Shown: positions 8,712-18,115 of the stretch, one piece after another
Layout of the letters: each line of letters begins with the position of its first letter
How positions within the stretch are numbered: the stretch's first letter is position 1
Assembly (NCBI RefSeq): GCF_004771005.1
Contig: NZ_RQHV01000042.1
Span: 310,001-374,000 of the forward strand
DNA from: Leptospira ilyithenensis
GTDB taxonomy: Bacteria > Spirochaetota > Leptospiria > Leptospirales > Leptospiraceae
Direction: 5' to 3'
Length of the DNA stretch: 64,000 nt
Made by a program: the position numbers and the translations under genes
Notes under the pieces: model-generated
Database searches by the model: none
Told to the model about the DNA's origin: nothing
The model's input: only the letters and a program-made list of their open reading frames with translations

Positions 8712-9374
8712 ATGAGATCTTTTATCTGGGAATTTCCCTTAACCGCATGCTTTGTTTCAGGAATGGTGATTTTATATCCTACCGTGATGGTTTTTTTTCC
8801 AACGGCAGTTGATGAATATTTTTTAGCAACTCCCGGTGAATTGCAACCTATCAACTGGATACTCAGCACATTCTTTCACGGATCATTTGCACATTTGTTT
8901 TCCAATATGTTCTTTTTACTGATCTTGGGTCGTGTAGTCGAATATAGAGTCGGTAGATCAAAGTGGCTTTTGTTTTATTTTATGGCCGGTTTTTTATCCG
9001 TATTAGGTGACTGGATTGTGAGAGGTTTTTTCATAGGAGACAGAACTCCTGTGCTCGGAGCAAGCGGTGCGATTTCGGGATTGGCATCGGTTGCAGCCTT
9101 ACTTTCTCCGTTTCGATTTCCCATTTCCAAAAAACAGGCGATTCCTTTTCCAGTTTTTTTATTCGCTTGGTTTATGATTTATTCGGATATGACAAATCTA
9201 TTTGCACGTGATCATGTTGCCCATTGGGCGCATATAGGCGGATTTTTTTCCGTCTTTGTAACTGCCTATATGCTCAGTCAAAAGGAGCGTTCCGAGATCA
9301 GGAAAGGCTTTCTTGTGAACTTCACCTTTTTTACATTGACTGTGATTCTTCTCTTTTTTATCAACAATAGGTAA
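8712..9374 (+). CDS. Rhomboid family intramembrane serine protease
   Basis: 220 aa with six hydrophobic helices, the core rhomboid fold. Key residues are present: HGSFAHLFSNMFFL (H61 and N65), the nucleophile S118 in GASGAISG and the catalytic H174 in AHWAHIGG. Rhomboids cut single-pass or membrane-inserted proteins within the bilayer. The substrate is unknown; the secreted protein encoded just upstream is not an obvious one because its only hydrophobic segment is the signal peptide. The stop overlaps the next start (TAATG). Confidence 0.92.
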   Translation: MRSFIWEFPLTACFVSGMVILYPTVMVFFPTAVDEYFLATPGELQPINWILSTFFHGSFAHLFSNMFFLLILGRVVEYRVGRSKWLLFYFMAGFLSVLGDWIVRGFFIGDRTPVLGASGAISGLASVAALLSPFRFPISKKQAIPFPVFLFAWFMIYSDMTNLFARDHVAHWAHIGGFFSVFVTAYMLSQKERSEIRKGFLVNFTFFTLTVILLFFINNR

Positions 9375-10816
9375 TGCAAATTAGATTTAATGCTCTGGAT
9401 TACAAAGCTGACGACAGTTTTGAAACATCAGAATATGAGTATGATGGTAGTTTGGAAGCTGGTTGGAAAATCCGCCGCAACGGTGCCGATTATCTTACCC
9501 TTGGTCCCGGTTATAAATTATTAAAAACAAAATTCTGCGGAGTTTGTTCTACGGATATCGACCGCAGATTTTTACCTCATCCTCTTCCGCAGATCATCGG
9601 ACATGAGTTAGTGGCCGAAAGCGTTGAAGAAAATCCCAAAAAACAATATGTAGTCGAGATCAACGACACTTTCGAAGCGAGGGGAAACAAAGAAACCGAT
9701 GTTTTCTGCACGGTGGGACTTCCTACGCATTCCCCGGAAAGAAGAGTACTTGGAATCGATAGATTGCCCGGCGGATTCGGCTCTTATATTTTAGCTCCTC
9801 AAAATGCAGCCATTGAAGCGGAAGGTATTTCCGAAAAAGTAGCGGTTCTTATGGAACCGTTTGCGGCGGCATTGCAAGCGATCCTTGCATCTCCACCCAA
9901 GGAAGGGGATCATGTTGCTGTTCTGGGTCCGCGTCGGTTGGGAAGTTTGGTTCTTGCCGCATTGAAAGCCCATCGACAATTTCAGAAAATCAACTTTCGC
10001 ATAACTGCGATTACTAGACATGATCATCTGATCGAACTTTCCAAAAAAATGGGTGCCGATGATGTGGTGGATCTTCGCAATACGGATGTTGGGTCCTTGC
10101 GCAGATCTTTCGATATTGTTTATGATACTACAAGTACAGTCAGCGGATTTGAATCTGCCATAGGATTTTCCAAAAGAGAACTGCATCTAAAAACAACTAA
10201 CGGACAAGCTATGGGCGGACTTTCTCACCTAACCGAACTTGTGGTGGACGAATTGTCGATACTACCTGCAACCTTGGAAAATCTTTCCTTTCATTGGCCA
10301 AGGGAAAATAGAAAAAATGAAACTGTATTTTTATTTTCTTCCGTTGCGGACAAATGGAAAAAACTCATATCGCCCGATATCAAAGTCTTTGAAGGGAGTG
10401 CTTACGAAGGCGAAGCCATTTTGTTATCCGATGCATTTGCTGACAGGCTTCCCCGATTTGATCTGGTGATCGCAGGGACTTCGGAAGAAGTCGGGCTTGC
10501 CATTCGCCCCAATCCGAAATCGGAAACATCCCTTGTTCGTCCCAGAAGTGCGATTTTGGCGGATACTTCTTCTGAATCCGGTTGGCAAAATGATTCTAAA
10601 CTTTTAAAGGAGTTCTTTCAAGAGGGCAAAGTGATTCGCACTTCCCGCTGCGGGGATTTTCATTATGCATTGAAACTTCTAAAGGAAAATCCCGATGTTG
10701 CTTCCGCATTGGAAACAAATATGATTTCTCATATGTTCCCTGCAAAAGATTTGGAATCCGCTTATGCAAAAGCAAAAGATCCTTCTTCCGTAAAAGTCGT
10801 AGTTAGTTTTCCATAA
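9374..10816 (+). CDS. Divergent MDR (alcohol dehydrogenase-like) protein
   Basis: 480 aa, about 130 longer than ordinary MDR dehydrogenases. The N-terminal GroES-like half keeps CGVCSTD (C55, C58) and IGHE (H77, E78), the catalytic zinc ligands. The structural-zinc lobe lacks its four cysteines. The cofactor motif is AVLGPRRLGSLVLAA, in which the usual GxGxxG is broken by two arginines, so nucleotide binding may be altered. The extra C-terminal part (about 320-480) contains a second alpha/beta-like segment (DLVIAGTSEEVGLAIRPNPK). It is translationally coupled to the rhomboid gene and 16 bases upstream of the SAHH-like gene. Substrate unknown; I regard it as a probable dehydrogenase or reductase. 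Confidence 0.8.
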   Translation: MQIRFNALDYKADDSFETSEYEYDGSLEAGWKIRRNGADYLTLGPGYKLLKTKFCGVCSTDIDRRFLPHPLPQIIGHELVAESVEENPKKQYVVEINDTFEARGNKETDVFCTVGLPTHSPERRVLGIDRLPGGFGSYILAPQNAAIEAEGISEKVAVLMEPFAAALQAILASPPKEGDHVAVLGPRRLGSLVLAALKAHRQFQKINFRITAITRHDHLIELSKKMGADDVVDLRNTDVGSLRRSFDIVYDTTSTVSGFESAIGFSKRELHLKTTNGQAMGGLSHLTELVVDELSILPATLENLSFHWPRENRKNETVFLFSSVADKWKKLISPDIKVFEGSAYEGEAILLSDAFADRLPRFDLVIAGTSEEVGLAIRPNPKSETSLVRPRSAILADTSSESGWQNDSKLLKEFFQEGKVIRTSRCGDFHYALKLLKENPDVASALETNMISHMFPAKDLESAYAKAKDPSSVKVVVSFP

Positions 10817-10832
10817 GAGGGAATAGAAAAAA

Positions 10833-13286
10833 ATGATTCCATCTGAAATCGCAACTTCCATCGGACCTACTTTAACCAAAAAAGAATCTCATCTTTGGGA
10901 GATCGACTTATCCAATCTGAGAATTTTTTTCGGACTTTCTATTTTATCCCGTTCGTTAAGTGAAGAGATTACAAATAATCTTCACAGTTTGCCAGGTGAT
11001 ATTTCTTTCATTCAAAAGATAAACCCCAATATCAATCATGAATTGATTGATATGCATATCTCTTATGTTCAGGTGCATGCAAGATCGGGTATATTGAATG
11101 ATTGGCTTTTGTTTCGAGATCAGTTTGAAGAAGACTTAAGATCCGTATTCGGGACTTTTCAAAGACAATCAATCGCCAAAAAACTTCATCCCGAATTTTA
11201 CGGAGAAGATCCGAAATTAAATCCTTCTATCGCCTTACTCTTTCCCTTTTATAAAAACCGTAGTGATGCGGACGGCAGATATCAAATTCTGATGGAAAGA
11301 GTTACCAGTCAGATCAATGTGGGGGATTTTTTCATCCGCATAACAATAGATGCCATTGATTTTTCCGTTCTGAACCTGAATGGTATCAAACATGAGGTGG
11401 TGGACGAAATCGGTAAAAGAACTTATATCGCAGGTGCTTCCAAGATCAGCGAATCCCTCAACAACAGTATCATAGGCGCAGCACAGAAAGGGGAAACTTT
11501 TTTCGAAGAGGAAAACAGACATTTCAGCAAAGTGTTCGAGCAACTGGAAAAAACACCTGTAGGTAAACTCACTCATATTCATTTTTATTGGGAAGATAGT
11601 TTCCGTACAATGATCCTGGCTACAGATCCTCAGAATACACTACCTTTGATGAAGAAATTATTTTTGCTTTTGGAAGATGCCGATATCTCTCAAACCATCA
11701 AAGAAGGCCATACCATATTGGCAAAACTGGGAAGGGCACAAGTGTATGTGGAATTATCCAGATTGGATCGGGTACTTAATTTCAGTTTCAACAGAAAAAG
11801 AACTCAAATCGATTCCGGTTTTTATCTGAGACGGATGCCCATTCTGGAAGCGATTGCGGATAAAAAAGAGCATTCGCATAACTTTGAAAATACGCATATT
11901 TTTTTAATCCATCATATCACTTCGGAAATCATCTCCATGATAGAAACATTGAGAAGATTGGAGATAAAGTCGCTGGATGTAGCATTTGTAAAATACGGAG
12001 GAAATATCCCTCCGGTTTATCTGGACATACTGCTCGATATTCCCACAGAATCCTTTTTTATGGCGGGTTTGGAATTCAAACTCACAAAAAACAATCGTCC
12101 TTATTACGGACTTTCTCCTCTTTATAGCGATTCTTCTCCTCATAGAAAATTTGCAGCAAAACTGGAAGAAGCAAAGTTTGGATTTTTCGATGCGATGAAA
12201 TATCTTGCAACCAATTTGTTTTTAAACAAATTATTCAAATTGAGAAAGACGGGAGAAAAGATTCTGCTCGTGGAAGACGGCGGATATGTAGCTCCCATCA
12301 TCAATCAACGCTGCAAAGAAAATAAAACAATCGGTGAAATTGCTTCCGAATTTTGGGCGGATTGCCCGTCGGAATTTTCTTCGGAAGAATTGTCTTCTTT
12401 CATTTCCAAAACCGTAATCGGAACAGTGGAACATACTCGCAACGGATTCGATCGGTTGAAAAAAACGGCGGGTGTTGAAAACCAACTTACACTTCCCGCA
12501 TTTACCATTGCCGTTTCGAATGAGAAAACAAAAGAGGAATCCAAAGAAGTCGCCTTTTCCATATTAAACGCCATAGAAAACAGTTTGCATGGTTTGGGTA
12601 AGGTACTTTCCAAAAGAAAAATTTTGCTTCTGGGTTCTCTTGGAAACATCGGTGGATTTTTAAATACGTACCTTGTGGACGGTCGATTGCATGAATCCAA
12701 TCGGGTGATTTCACAAATAGATCTTAAGTTTGAAAAGGATGGAAGCCATCAATATTCCGGTTTTTCCAAGTTACCCGCCGAAGAATTTCTTCGCATTGAT
12801 TTGATCATAGGTGTCACCGGCGAGTCCGTTCTCAAACAAAAAGATTGGGAAAATTGGATTTTAAACAGTGAAAATCCTAATTTATACGTTGCTTCCGGTT
12901 CTACAAAAACGGCGGAATTCACGGATCTGATCGAATGGTTGAGTGATTTGTATCAGTCTGCAGCACCTGCCGTCGGAGGCATTCCCATCCAATTGGTCAT
13001 CGATCGGATCATCGATCCGCAAACCGGAATGGATTTGGGTGGAAAAGTCAGCTTTCTATTCGAGTCCGGGAATAAGCCGATTGAAAAAACATTCTTCTTG
13101 TTAAGTGATGGTAGTCCGATCAATTTTTTGTTTTACGGAGTTCCTACGGAATCCATGGATCCTATCATCACTCAACTCACAACGGTTGCTTTGGGCATGG
13201 TTGCATTGTACAAAACAAATTCTCTTCCTACGCCTGCTCTTTATGCCGTGGATCATCAAATCGATAAATGGGGAAATCCATTATGA
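10833..13286 (+). CDS. Large protein with SAHH-like NAD-binding C-terminal region
   Basis: 817 aa. The ribosome site AGAGGGAA precedes the ATG by about 9 bases. The first ~450 residues are unlike anything I recognise and appear cytoplasmic and alpha/beta. From about 470 the text resembles the S-adenosylhomocysteine hydrolase Rossmann region: [12 protein letters not shown], then [15 protein letters not shown], then [14 protein letters not shown] (G601, G604, G607), then [12 protein letters not shown] and [13 protein letters not shown]. True SAHH is ~430-470 aa and has a different N-terminal substrate domain, so this is a paralogous architecture, not ahcY. Its function is unknown; an NAD-linked role on a nucleoside or cofactor-like substrate is inference. 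It overlaps the Nudix gene by ATGA. Confidence 0.75.
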   Translation: MIPSEIATSIGPTLTKKESHLWEIDLSNLRIFFGLSILSRSLSEEITNNLHSLPGDISFIQKINPNINHELIDMHISYVQVHARSGILNDWLLFRDQFEEDLRSVFGTFQRQSIAKKLHPEFYGEDPKLNPSIALLFPFYKNRSDADGRYQILMERVTSQINVGDFFIRITIDAIDFSVLNLNGIKHEVVDEIGKRTYIAGASKISESLNNSIIGAAQKGETFFEEENRHFSKVFEQLEKTPVGKLTHIHFYWEDSFRTMILATDPQNTLPLMKKLFLLLEDADISQTIKEGHTILAKLGRAQVYVELSRLDRVLNFSFNRKRTQIDSGFYLRRMPILEAIADKKEHSHNFENTHIFLIHHITSEIISMIETLRRLEIKSLDVAFVKYGGNIPPVYLDILLDIPTESFFMAGLEFKLTKNNRPYYGLSPLYSDSSPHRKFAAKLEEAKFGFFDAMKYLATNLFLNKLFKLRKTGEKILLVEDGGYVAPIINQRCKENKTIGEIASEFWADCPSEFSSEELSSFISKTVIGTVEHTRNGFDRLKKTAGVENQLTLPAFTIAVSNEKTKEESKEVAFSILNAIENSLHGLGKVLSKRKILLLGSLGNIGGFLNTYLVDGRLHESNRVISQIDLKFEKDGSHQYSGFSKLPAEEFLRIDLIIGVTGESVLKQKDWENWILNSENPNLYVASGSTKTAEFTDLIEWLSDLYQSAAPAVGGIPIQLVIDRIIDPQTGMDLGGKVSFLFESGNKPIEKTFFLLSDGSPINFLFYGVPTESMDPIITQLTTVALGMVALYKTNSLPTPALYAVDHQIDKWGNPL

Positions 13287-13705
13287 GCAAACACGGTTCT
13301 TTCCAAATCACTCAAAAATTATTTTTAAGAGACGGTGATAAATTCCTCATCATGCGGGATAGCAAATCAGGTTATGGGGATTTGCCCGGCGGAAGAATGA
13401 ACGAAGACGAATTTTTTGAGGACTGGATGAAGAGTATTCACCGGGAAGTAAAAGAGGAGTTAGGCGAATCTGTCCGGGTGGAAATTAATCCGAAACCTAT
13501 CTTCGTTCATAAACATCGTGTCAATGAAGGAAATTATCCTTGTATTATCATCGCTTATCAGGCGAAATTTTTGGGCGGTGAAATTGTTATTTCCGATGAG
13601 CATGATTTTATGGAATGGGTATCGGTGAAAAATTACGATCCATCCCCTTTGTTTACTGAATATATGTTGGATGCAGTAAAGGTTTACTTAAAAGAATATG
13701 CATAA
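13283..13705 (+). CDS. Nudix hydrolase
   Basis: 140 aa starting at the ATG inside ATGA that overlaps the preceding stop; this start is preferred to the ATG at 13268 because of that coupling. The Nudix box is visible as [17 protein letters not shown] followed by [10 protein letters not shown]. Counting from the second Gly of GGRM, the spacing is G-x8-E-x7-REV-x-EE-x-G, i.e. three residues longer than the standard G-x5-E before the second element. All metal-binding glutamates of REVKEE are kept. The family hydrolyses nucleoside diphosphates linked to another moiety; together with the SAHH-like neighbour a nucleotide-sugar, dinucleotide or damaged-nucleotide substrate is plausible. Confidence 0.88.
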   Translation: MSKHGSFQITQKLFLRDGDKFLIMRDSKSGYGDLPGGRMNEDEFFEDWMKSIHREVKEELGESVRVEINPKPIFVHKHRVNEGNYPCIIIAYQAKFLGGEIVISDEHDFMEWVSVKNYDPSPLFTEYMLDAVKVYLKEYA

Positions 13706-14873
13706 TTTCTACGTTTCTAAATCTCGAATTATTTTTTTTCTACTTCTTGTCGGCATCACTTCTTTTGCAGCACATTCTTTTCATAGTACGGGAGTGAGCG
13801 TGCCGGTACCTTCGCTTCCCATTCCTACGTATGAGGAAAACGAGGTTTCGAGAGTGGAGAAATCCTGGACTACGATTCCCATTCAAACCAACGGTGCCGA
13901 TAGAAAATACGGGAACATCATTTCGATGCAGGTTTACTTTGACAGTAGTGATTTTTCCAAACAAGAGTGGTGGGCGGAAAGAATAGAGGAGCTGCTCGAA
14001 ACCGGAAAAGACGCAAATATTTATGACCGTAAAACAATCATTATATTTCCGGAGCATATTGGTACCGGGCTCGTATTCTTAGGACAAACGGAACGGGTGT
14101 TTAACAGCCCTGATTGGAGATCGGCAATCGATACTTTTGTGATTCAACATGAAGCCGAATTATCTCCTCATTTGGAATTTTCCAAAAAAATAAAACCGAA
14201 ATGGGAAGCTGCGTTTCGATATCAATCCCAATTAATGGCGGACACATATCAATTAACATTTGCTAGGTTAGCAAAACAGTATTCAGTTCCTATTCTTGCA
14301 GGATCTATTATTCTACCGTCTCCTAAAATTGTCGGAGGCAAACTGACCGTTGATCCAAAAGGTCCTTTGTACAATGTGTCCGTTTCATTTTCTGCCGATG
14401 GTCGTGTGATGGATCCGTTGGTTAGAAAGACTTTGCTTACGGAAGAAGAAGAAATGATTTTGGAGCCGGGGGATGTGGCGCAAGATCGAACTTGGGTAGT
14501 TCCCGGTTGGAAGGTAGCCGTATTTTTAGGGCATGAAGTTTTTAATTCAGCACTTTATGAACGATTGAGAGGCAGGCCGCTGGACGGGCTTGTATCCCCG
14601 GCTTTTTCCTTTCCTAAATTGAATGTTGAAAAAATGAAAAGTTACATCAACGATCCTGAAATCGATTCTTTGTCTGAAAATGAAATTTGGATCAAACACG
14701 GTCTTTCAAAACATATCAAAATCACTCGTGCCGTAGAGTCGGTACAAGTGTTTCTTCATGGAAAATTTTTCGAAGAAGAAACAAACGGGAAAACATTTAA
14801 CATACGTGACTTTGTAAATAAAGATGAATCCGGTTCGGAATCACAACCGAGGATCTTAAATTTATATTTCTAA
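13698..14873 (+). CDS. Nitrilase-fold (carbon-nitrogen hydrolase-like) exported protein lacking the catalytic cysteine
   Basis: 391 aa; overlaps the Nudix gene by 8 bases. A hydrophobic N-terminal segment ([18 protein letters not shown]) looks like a signal peptide or anchor. The carbon-nitrogen hydrolase signature is recognisable: E119 in [21 protein letters not shown], and K244 in [10 protein letters not shown]. The segment [12 protein letters not shown] aligns with the usual GVxICYExx, placing Gly278 where the nucleophilic Cys should be, while the following Glu (E280) is kept. No other Cys occurs in the protein. It is therefore probably a non-hydrolytic member that binds an amide or ester ligand, or an enzyme with a changed mechanism. 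Last gene of the operon. Confidence 0.7.
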   Translation: MHNFYVSKSRIIFFLLLVGITSFAAHSFHSTGVSVPVPSLPIPTYEENEVSRVEKSWTTIPIQTNGADRKYGNIISMQVYFDSSDFSKQEWWAERIEELLETGKDANIYDRKTIIIFPEHIGTGLVFLGQTERVFNSPDWRSAIDTFVIQHEAELSPHLEFSKKIKPKWEAAFRYQSQLMADTYQLTFARLAKQYSVPILAGSIILPSPKIVGGKLTVDPKGPLYNVSVSFSADGRVMDPLVRKTLLTEEEEMILEPGDVAQDRTWVVPGWKVAVFLGHEVFNSALYERLRGRPLDGLVSPAFSFPKLNVEKMKSYINDPEIDSLSENEIWIKHGLSKHIKITRAVESVQVFLHGKFFEEETNGKTFNIRDFVNKDESGSESQPRILNLYF

Positions 14874-14971
14874 AAAAAGAATTAAGAGACTTAATCTAAA
14901 TCAGTTTTTTTGCATTTTAAATTAAAATCCATTTGACATGGAAAGAAAACTTAAAAGAATTTTGAGGAGTT

Positions 14972-15169
14972 ATGTCAAAAATAGGATCTTCTGCCAACGA
15001 GTTTTACGTTAAATGTCCTCTTTATACGCAAGGGTTGAAAGTATGCCCTAGCTCTAAAGACAGATTGCAGACAGATGATGTGAATTTGCTCACATCTCAT
15101 TGCATAACTGAAGAATACAAAAACTGTTCTTTCTTTGTAAATCGTAATGACAACGAACAAGCCGCCTAA
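14972..15169 (+). CDS. Small cysteine-containing protein
   Basis: 65 aa with a strong ribosome site (TTGAGGAG, 5 bases before ATG). Cysteines occur in VKCPLY, KVCPSS, SHCITE and KNCSFF, a spacing that could bind zinc or an Fe-S cluster or form disulfides. There is no signal peptide. A TTGACA at 14933-14938 may be a -35 element for it, but no clear -10 is visible. Its TAA overlaps the TAG of the convergent lipoprotein gene in the four bases CTAA. The good ribosome site and free-standing position support a real gene. Confidence 0.65.
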   Translation: MSKIGSSANEFYVKCPLYTQGLKVCPSSKDRLQTDDVNLLTSHCITEEYKNCSFFVNRNDNEQAA

Positions 15170-16305
15170 CCATCGTTCTTTTTCTTCACTTCTTTGTAAT
15201 AATTCCACATACTCCAGTCTTCTTTTGTAAATAGGAGATTGTCTATTACGAGTTCTCCTTTTTTGTTTTCGTAAACGATTCGGTCCCCGGAAACTCCCCA
15301 AAATCTTTCCAAAAAGAAAGGAAGATGTTCTTTTTTTCCCAAGATTTTCCATTTCATCGGTTGCAAAGGTTCGGACTGATTGGGAGATATAAATTCATCT
15401 TTTGCAGTGAGTCTGTAGGAAACGGCTTCTCTCGCGTTGATGGGCGTTCCTCTCGAAATAGAAGGACTTTTGTTTCCCAAATAATTGACTTCTTTTAGGA
15501 AGAGATCTCCTATCTTACCGCCTACCAGGTAAGCGGTGGTTCCGTTATGGTATAAAATCCTAGGTAGAACAATGTCTCTTGTAAAAAGGGAAATTCGTTT
15601 ATGAAACGAGTTAATATAATATAGGTTATACGATCCGCCTGTTCCCGACCACAACAACCAATCGTCTCCCAGGGATGCCAATTGGTAGTTTGCTTTCAAT
15701 TTGGGAAAAGTTGTAGGAAACTCTTCCCCTGAAATGTATTTTTTAGGATTTTTCGGCAAGGAAGTTTTTTCTTCAAACAGATCGTTCTCAAAGAAATAAT
15801 AGATTTTGCTTCCATCGGATGTGATTCCCATTCCCGTTTTACAAGGAACATGAGCACCTGATTCGTATTCGAGTGATGAGTTTGTCAAAGAATAGGCAAA
15901 AATCGCACAACCCCCTTTTTGTTTTAACGGAAACTGCATGATCGCATATTCTCCATTAGCTGATATTTTGAAATTGTCCGGGCGGATTTTCAATTCTCTC
16001 TCTTCGCTTTTGTCTAAAATCAGATCTCTATAAAATACGGTTTTGTTTTCCGTCCAAACGATTTTTGTTCTGTCTTCCGAAGCTTGAAATAATCGGGGTT
16101 GGTTCGGTTTTGAATTGGAAAGAACTTCCGCAGAACTTCGGTTGCCAGAAAGCCTTTCTTCCAAAAGACTGAGTGCTTTTTCATACTTTTCTCTTGCGAT
16201 CAAATCATCAATATCAGCGACTAGATTTTCATGTTCTGACTTGCAAGAGATCGTAAGTAGGAATAATAGTTGGTTAATTATAAAAACGAATCTAAAAAAA
16301 TTCAC
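15166..16305 (-). CDS. Lipoprotein, beta-propeller-like
   Basis: 379 aa when started at GTG 16305, which overlaps the upstream gene's stop (GTGA) and gives a good lipoprotein signal peptide: MNFFRFVFIINQLLFLLTISC with the lipid-modified Cys at position 21. The longer frame from ATG 16335 would overlap 34 bases. The body has repeated segments of the type DGSKIYYFFEND, DDWLLWSGTGGSYNLYY and NGTTAYLVGGKIG, spaced like blades of a propeller, but no named family is recognised. Co-transcribed with the EcsC-like gene. Confidence 0.75.
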   Translation of the reverse strand: MNFFRFVFIINQLLFLLTISCKSEHENLVADIDDLIAREKYEKALSLLEERLSGNRSSAEVLSNSKPNQPRLFQASEDRTKIVWTENKTVFYRDLILDKSEERELKIRPDNFKISANGEYAIMQFPLKQKGGCAIFAYSLTNSSLEYESGAHVPCKTGMGITSDGSKIYYFFENDLFEEKTSLPKNPKKYISGEEFPTTFPKLKANYQLASLGDDWLLWSGTGGSYNLYYINSFHKRISLFTRDIVLPRILYHNGTTAYLVGGKIGDLFLKEVNYLGNKSPSISRGTPINAREAVSYRLTAKDEFISPNQSEPLQPMKWKILGKKEHLPFFLERFWGVSGDRIVYENKKGELVIDNLLFTKEDWSMWNYYKEVKKKNDG

Positions 16306-16931
16306 TCTGCTTCCAAATCTGTTATATGATCCCAAGTTTCTATTTCTTTGGAAAAAAGAGCATGGGCGGTTTTTCCGACTTTTTTTGTATCAAAATAGGC
16401 AAAAGTTCCCGTGACTACGGCACCTCCCAAAGGTATCCACCTAGCAAATTGTTTGCGAAGAACCGTTTTGGTGATCAATAATCCGATCTTTTCCAATAAG
16501 GATTGAAATAACAACACCGTGGTCGGGCGAATCAGGATTTTTAAAGATGTTTCTTCGACTACTTTTCTGAATACATGCGCGCTTCCGTGTTTGAACAAAC
16601 AATATAGAAGCAGCTCCCGGGTCACGTGAACTTCTTTTCCGTGAAGTGCTGCTATATCCAAAACCAAATGGCCTTGGATACGGTAAATAACCAACAATTC
16701 CGGAAGAATGCTAAGTAGCCCGAGGGGGCCCGGAGGAAGAGAGCAGGTAGCGCTGACCAGCCCGGTTTTGAATGCGGCGTTTTGCACCAATTGTTCTACC
16801 ATTTCATCGGGAGCCTGAACTGTCGGGGCATAAGGGCTTCTGTATTGCTCCAAACCTGCAAATAGGTCGATCAGGCTCTCTAAAAAGCCATTGGATGGAA
16901 TCGGGGATTTGTTTTCGTTCACCTTAAGCAA
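16302..16931 (-). CDS. EcsC-like membrane-associated protein
   Basis: 209 aa; start at TTG 16931 or GTG 16922, no clear ribosome site. Features reminiscent of the EcsC family: the pattern GLVSATCSLPPGPLGLLSILPELLVIYRIQ, an amphipathic helical body, and a late segment GGAVVTGTFAYFDTKKVGKTA that resembles the conserved C-terminal part. EcsC-type proteins are poorly understood; in Bacillus the gene sits with an ABC transporter, which is not the case here. Downstream lipoprotein is translationally coupled (GTGA), suggesting a membrane-linked pair. Confidence 0.6.
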   Translation of the reverse strand: MLKVNENKSPIPSNGFLESLIDLFAGLEQYRSPYAPTVQAPDEMVEQLVQNAAFKTGLVSATCSLPPGPLGLLSILPELLVIYRIQGHLVLDIAALHGKEVHVTRELLLYCLFKHGSAHVFRKVVEETSLKILIRPTTVLLFQSLLEKIGLLITKTVLRKQFARWIPLGGAVVTGTFAYFDTKKVGKTAHALFSKEIETWDHITDLEAE

Positions 16932-16988
16932 AATAAGTAATAGTTTTTAGTTTATCAAAATTAGGCATTCTATAGCCTTTCCATAGAC

Positions 16989-18050
16989 ATGATAGACAGA
17001 TTGAAAAAAATACAAGAAAAATACCTTCGCATTGAAGATGAGTTAGGACGGGCGACTTTACCCGACCAATTGAAGAGTCTTTCCAAAGAAAGATCTCGCC
17101 TAACGCCTGTATATAGCAAAGCTGCCGATTATCTTAAAATTTCACAAGACATCGAAGACGCAAAATCCCTTCTCATATCGGAAAACGATTCAGACATGCA
17201 TTCCATGTTGAAATCGGAAGTGGAAGAAGGAGAAGCAAAATTGGAATCCCTTTCCAAAGAACTGGAAATCATGCTGCTTTCCCCTGATCCCAATTCCGGT
17301 AAAAACATATTGGTTGAAATCCGTGCCGGAACGGGAGGAGAAGAATCCGGATTGTTTTGCGCAGATCTTTTCCGAATGTACAATAAGTATGCGGATAAAG
17401 TGGGGATGAAAGTGGAAGTCGTTGATTCCAGCCCGACAGGGATCGGCGGGTTCAAAGAAATCGTTTTTGCTTTGGATGATGATCGTGCTTATGATTTGTT
17501 CAAATTCGAATCAGGTACTCATCGGGTTCAAAGGATACCTGATACGGAATCCGGTGGACGTATTCATACTTCTGCAGTCACGGTTGCTGTTCTTCCCGAA
17601 GCGGAAGAAAAAGAAATAGATATCAAGGAAAGTGATCTTCGAATCGATGTTTACCGTTCCTCGGGGGCGGGTGGTCAGCACGTCAACACTACGGACTCTG
17701 CGGTTCGGATCACACATATCCCAACCGGGATAGTCTCAGCCTCTCAGGAAGAAAGATCGCAAATCAAAAACAGAGATAAGGCGATGAGAATGCTTCGTGC
17801 AAGAATTGCCGATCAGCTTGCGGAGTCCGCCAAACTTAGCGCAGATGCTTTGAAAAAAGCACAAGTAGGATCGGGAGATCGTTCCGAAAGGATTCGAACT
17901 TACAACTTTCCCCAAGGAAGATGCACTGACCATAGAGTGGGTTTTACCAGCCATAACCTACCGGCCATTATGGAAGGAGATCTGGATGAATTGATTGACG
18001 CTTTGGTGCAAGAGGATCGTGCAAAAAGGTTAGCTGAGGCGAAAGCGTAA
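16989..18050 (+). CDS. prfA: Peptide chain release factor 1
   Basis: 353 aa, full length. The universal GGQ motif is in [17 protein letters not shown], the catalytic loop that triggers peptidyl-tRNA hydrolysis at UAA and UAG. Other family landmarks are [12 protein letters not shown] and the late [13 protein letters not shown]. It acts in the cytoplasm on the ribosomal A site. The start ATG at 16989 lies 57 bases from the divergent EcsC-like gene, so a divergent promoter region is confined to 16932-16988. Confidence 0.97.
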   Translation: MIDRLKKIQEKYLRIEDELGRATLPDQLKSLSKERSRLTPVYSKAADYLKISQDIEDAKSLLISENDSDMHSMLKSEVEEGEAKLESLSKELEIMLLSPDPNSGKNILVEIRAGTGGEESGLFCADLFRMYNKYADKVGMKVEVVDSSPTGIGGFKEIVFALDDDRAYDLFKFESGTHRVQRIPDTESGGRIHTSAVTVAVLPEAEEKEIDIKESDLRIDVYRSSGAGGQHVNTTDSAVRITHIPTGIVSASQEERSQIKNRDKAMRMLRARIADQLAESAKLSADALKKAQVGSGDRSERIRTYNFPQGRCTDHRVGFTSHNLPAIMEGDLDELIDALVQEDRAKRLAEAKA

Positions 18051-18115
18051 AAAAGTGGCTTGCAATATATTTCGTGAATTCTACGATTTTTCAACGTAAG
18101 TTCCGGGAGGATACT

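Noticed and set aside
9791..10186. 131-aa frame on the minus strand
   Set aside because: Lies wholly inside the MDR gene in another frame, with no ribosome site and unlikely composition.
14933..14971. Promoter TTGACA for the 65-aa gene
   Set aside because: The -35 is perfect but no acceptable -10 is found at 16-18 bases, so it is not listed as a feature.
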